Assembly: GCA_944388685.1 (NCBI GenBank)
Contig: CALXJS010000071.1
Coordinates: 1 to 7,142 of the forward strand
Origin: an uncultured Clostridia bacterium
Lineage (GTDB): Bacteria; Bacillota_A; Clostridia; TANB77; CAG-508
Length of the DNA stretch: 7,142 nt
Reading direction: 5' to 3'
The position numbers and the translations under genes were made by a program. The notes under the pieces are model-generated. The model was not told the origin of the DNA. It searched no databases and was given only the letters and a program-made list of their open reading frames with translations. Positions 5,752 through 7,142 of the stretch are shown in pieces; position 1 is the first letter of the stretch, and each line of letters begins with the position of its first letter.

Positions 5752-6231
5752 TTACATTGTTCTATAATTATTTTTATCTGCTCTTTCATCCAATTTTCTA
5801 TCATATTGTTCATTTTTATAAAACCAATCTGTCTTTTTATCTTTTGGGTGTGCTTTTCTATTTTTATCTGCTAATAAATCTAATAATACTGCTACTGGAA
5901 TAATTAATCCTATTAATGATATTATTAGTCCTGTATAATCTGTTAATGTCAATTGTGAAGCATCTTCTATTAGCATTGTAACTTTACTTGTTACATCTGT
6001 TCCAAAATACATTCCATAAGCTAATAGATATATTAATGCTCCCACCATTTTTCTTTTTACGATTAATACTAAACATAATAGTACTACAAATAATAATATA
6101 ATTTCCATTGTTTGATTAAATGGTGCTACTACAAATTCTTGATGCAATTCTGCCATAATTGCTACTATAATTCTAAATACCCAAAACATGACAATAAAAC
6201 AAGCTAATAACCATGTAGAAAAATTTCTCAT
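5752..6231 (-). CDS. Uncharacterised four-helix membrane protein
   Basis: A 159-residue protein that I cannot assign to a named family. It has four hydrophobic segments, at about 7-27, 42-58, 62-80 and 99-120, and no separate signal peptide. The last 40 residues are strongly hydrophilic and charged, with the distinctive stretch HPKDKKTDWFYKNEQYDRK at 128-146, rich in aromatic and charged residues, then DERADKNNYRTM. By the positive-inside rule the lysine- and arginine-rich tail should be cytoplasmic. The start is supported by AAGGAGG seven bases upstream. It sits alone between the DUF1292 terminator and the rbgA hairpin, so context gives little help. The open frame, start site and codon use make it a credible real gene. 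Confidence 0.8.
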   Translation of the reverse strand: MRNFSTWLLACFIVMFWVFRIIVAIMAELHQEFVVAPFNQTMEIILLFVVLLCLVLIVKRKMVGALIYLLAYGMYFGTDVTSKVTMLIEDASQLTLTDYTGLIISLIGLIIPVAVLLDLLADKNRKAHPKDKKTDWFYKNEQYDRKLDERADKNNYRTM

Positions 6232-6261
6232 TTGTTTTTTCCTCCTTTTTATACCAAAATA

Positions 6262-6281
6262 AAGGCGAATATATCCGCCTT
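6262..6281 (-). terminator. Intrinsic terminator after the DUF1292 gene
   Basis: A 6-bp stem AAGGCG (arms 6276-6281 and 6262-6267 in minus RNA) with an 8-base loop, followed by UAUUUUGG. It starts ten bases after the stop codon. The U-run is interrupted and the stem short, so termination may be incomplete; only 30 bases separate it from the next start codon, leaving no room for a clear promoter after it. Confidence 0.6.
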
Positions 6282-6290
6282 ATTATTTTA

Positions 6291-6602
6291 TTAATCTACA
6301 AAATCAAAATCATCCTTAAATTTTTCTTTGAAAATCTCAAAAACTTTGTTTAAAATTTCTTCATCTTCTACACTAACATAAGATTCTTCATCAGAATCAT
6401 CATCTGTATCTTCTACTTTTAATATAACAACTTCTCCTTCGTCTTCTTCATTTTCTTCTAAAACTGGTAATAATACAACATATTCCTCATCATCTAACTC
6501 TACTAAATCTAAAAATTCAAATTTAACTTCGTTTCCATCCTCATCATTTAATATTACAACGTTGTCTAAGTCTTCTCCTTCATAATTTTCATTATCGTTC
6601 AT
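6291..6602 (-). CDS. DUF1292 (YrzB-like) acidic protein
   Basis: A 103-residue soluble protein with about 40% Asp plus Glu. The core VILNDEDGNEVKFEFLDL followed by VELDDEEYVVLLPVLE (about 16-49) is the DUF1292 pattern. A very acidic middle (about 49-82) is followed by EEILNKVFEIFKEKF (81-95), the usual closing helix. The biochemical function of the family is not known. Its place right after ruvX is the conserved Firmicute order (yrrK-yrzB in Bacillus). AAAGGAG lies six bases ahead of the ATG, and the gap to ruvX is 60 bases of A/T-rich DNA with a weak inverted repeat, so co-transcription from the ruvX side is likely. Confidence 0.9.
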   Translation of the reverse strand: MNDNENYEGEDLDNVVILNDEDGNEVKFEFLDLVELDDEEYVVLLPVLEENEEDEGEVVILKVEDTDDDSDEESYVSVEDEEILNKVFEIFKEKFKDDFDFVD

Positions 6603-6662
6603 AAATTTCTCCTTTCAACTTATTAATTTTTATTATATTTATAATATAATACATGATTTAAA

Positions 6663-7094
6663 TTAATTTTGCAATGTATTTTTTAATTTATTTAGATATG
6701 TTTCTAAAATATATACTGCAGATATAGTATCTACAATATCTCTTTTTTTATGCTTATTAACTTCTAGTAAATTCATTGTCTTATGAGCCGCAACAGTTGT
6801 TAATCTTTCATCAATCACTTCAATCTTTATTTTGTTATATTTGCATTTTAATTTATGAACAAACTTTTCTGTAATTTCTGCTCTTTCTGAAATTGTACCA
6901 TTCATATTTAAAGGAAGTCCTACAACAATTGTGTCTACCTCATACTTTTCTAAAAGTTCATCTAATCTTTTTAAAACTATTTTATCAGAATGATTTCTTT
7001 GAATGGTCTCTAACCCCTGAACTGTTATATTTAAAGCATCTGTTATAGCAATTCCAACTCTTGCTTCTCCATAATCTATTCCTAATATTCTCAT
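6663..7094 (-). CDS. ruvX: RuvX/YqgF family pre-16S rRNA nuclease
   Basis: A 143-residue RNase H-like fold protein, called a putative Holliday junction resolvase and shown in E. coli to take part in 16S rRNA 5'-end maturation. Motifs: RILGIDYGEARVGIA (2-16, catalytic D7), VVGLPLNMNG (57-66), DERLTT (95-100, with E96) and the final acidic D122 in RDIVDTISAVYILETYL. Length is typical (about 138-150). The start overlaps the upstream signal: GAGG in the last codons of the IreB-like gene is six bases from the ATG, and only one base separates its stop from this ATG, so translation is probably coupled. Confidence 0.95.
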   Translation of the reverse strand: MRILGIDYGEARVGIAITDALNITVQGLETIQRNHSDKIVLKRLDELLEKYEVDTIVVGLPLNMNGTISERAEITEKFVHKLKCKYNKIKIEVIDERLTTVAAHKTMNLLEVNKHKKRDIVDTISAVYILETYLNKLKNTLQN

Positions 7095-7095
7095 A

Positions 7096-7142
7096 TTAGT
7101 CCTCTTCTAATCCTATATATTTTTTTACCATTTTTTCTAATA
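7096..7142 (-). CDS. ireB: C-terminus of an IreB-family protein (partial)
   Basis: The last 14 codons read LEKMVKKYIGLEED, then TAA, one base before the ruvX ATG. This resembles the C-terminus of IreB/YrzL (LIEELVKSYLEQHKE in B. subtilis), a small phosphoprotein of the IreK kinase pathway in Enterococcus, whose gene precedes ruvX in many Firmicutes. Position and the short match agree, but most of the gene is outside the window. Confidence 0.65.
   Translation of the reverse strand, partial: LEKMVKKYIGLEED

Noticed and set aside
6603..6662. Promoter or regulatory hairpin between ruvX and the DUF1292 gene
   Set aside because: The inverted repeat TTATATT/AATATAA is purely A/T, and the TATAAT-like words have no -35 partner; this is expected by chance at this composition.

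Overview
The window reads as chromosomal housekeeping DNA from a low-GC Firmicute, most likely an AT-rich Clostridia lineage. The signs are very AT-rich codon use, TAA at every visible stop, strong AGGAGG-type ribosome binding sites, the Firmicute-type proteins RbgA, Mini-III and DUF1292 (YrzB), and the ireB-ruvX-DUF1292 order known from alaS-yrzL-yrrK-yrzB in Bacillus. Every supported gene lies on the minus strand, so transcription runs from high to low coordinates. I cannot name a species.

Layout in the direction of transcription: the last 14 codons of an IreB-like gene (7142-7096), ruvX (Holliday-junction resolvase fold/16S pre-rRNA nuclease), a DUF1292 acidic protein ending in a terminator (about 6262-6281), an unrecognised four-helix membrane protein (6231-5752), a hairpin (5658-5683), rbgA (50S assembly GTPase), mrnC (Mini-ribonuclease III, 23S rRNA maturation), a clear promoter and structured leader (4203-4074), rpsO (ribosomal protein S15), a large 61-bp-arm inverted repeat (3588-3740, with decayed outer arms reaching 3558-3772), pnp (polynucleotide phosphorylase), a terminator (1221-1250), an MscS-family channel gene, and a strong promoter and hairpin leader that appear to drive rpsT (S20), of which only the first codons are inside the window.

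The theme is ribosome assembly and RNA processing: RuvX, RbgA, Mini-III, S15, PNPase and probably S20. rpsO followed by pnp is the same pair that E. coli co-transcribes.

Most of the window is ordinary. The parts worth a second look are non-coding: (i) the long palindrome between rpsO and pnp, which becomes an uninterrupted 61-bp duplex in the minus-strand transcript and would be an obvious double-strand RNase substrate; (ii) the rpsO leader, which can fold into a long stem with the G-U/G-C double pair typical of S15 binding sites; (iii) a perfect 9-bp palindrome over the predicted rpsO start point; (iv) a coding-like tail after mscS, in frame but interrupted by two TAA codons; and (v) the rpsT leader hairpin with a TTG start. 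No CRISPR array, transposase gene, tRNA or rRNA gene was seen.
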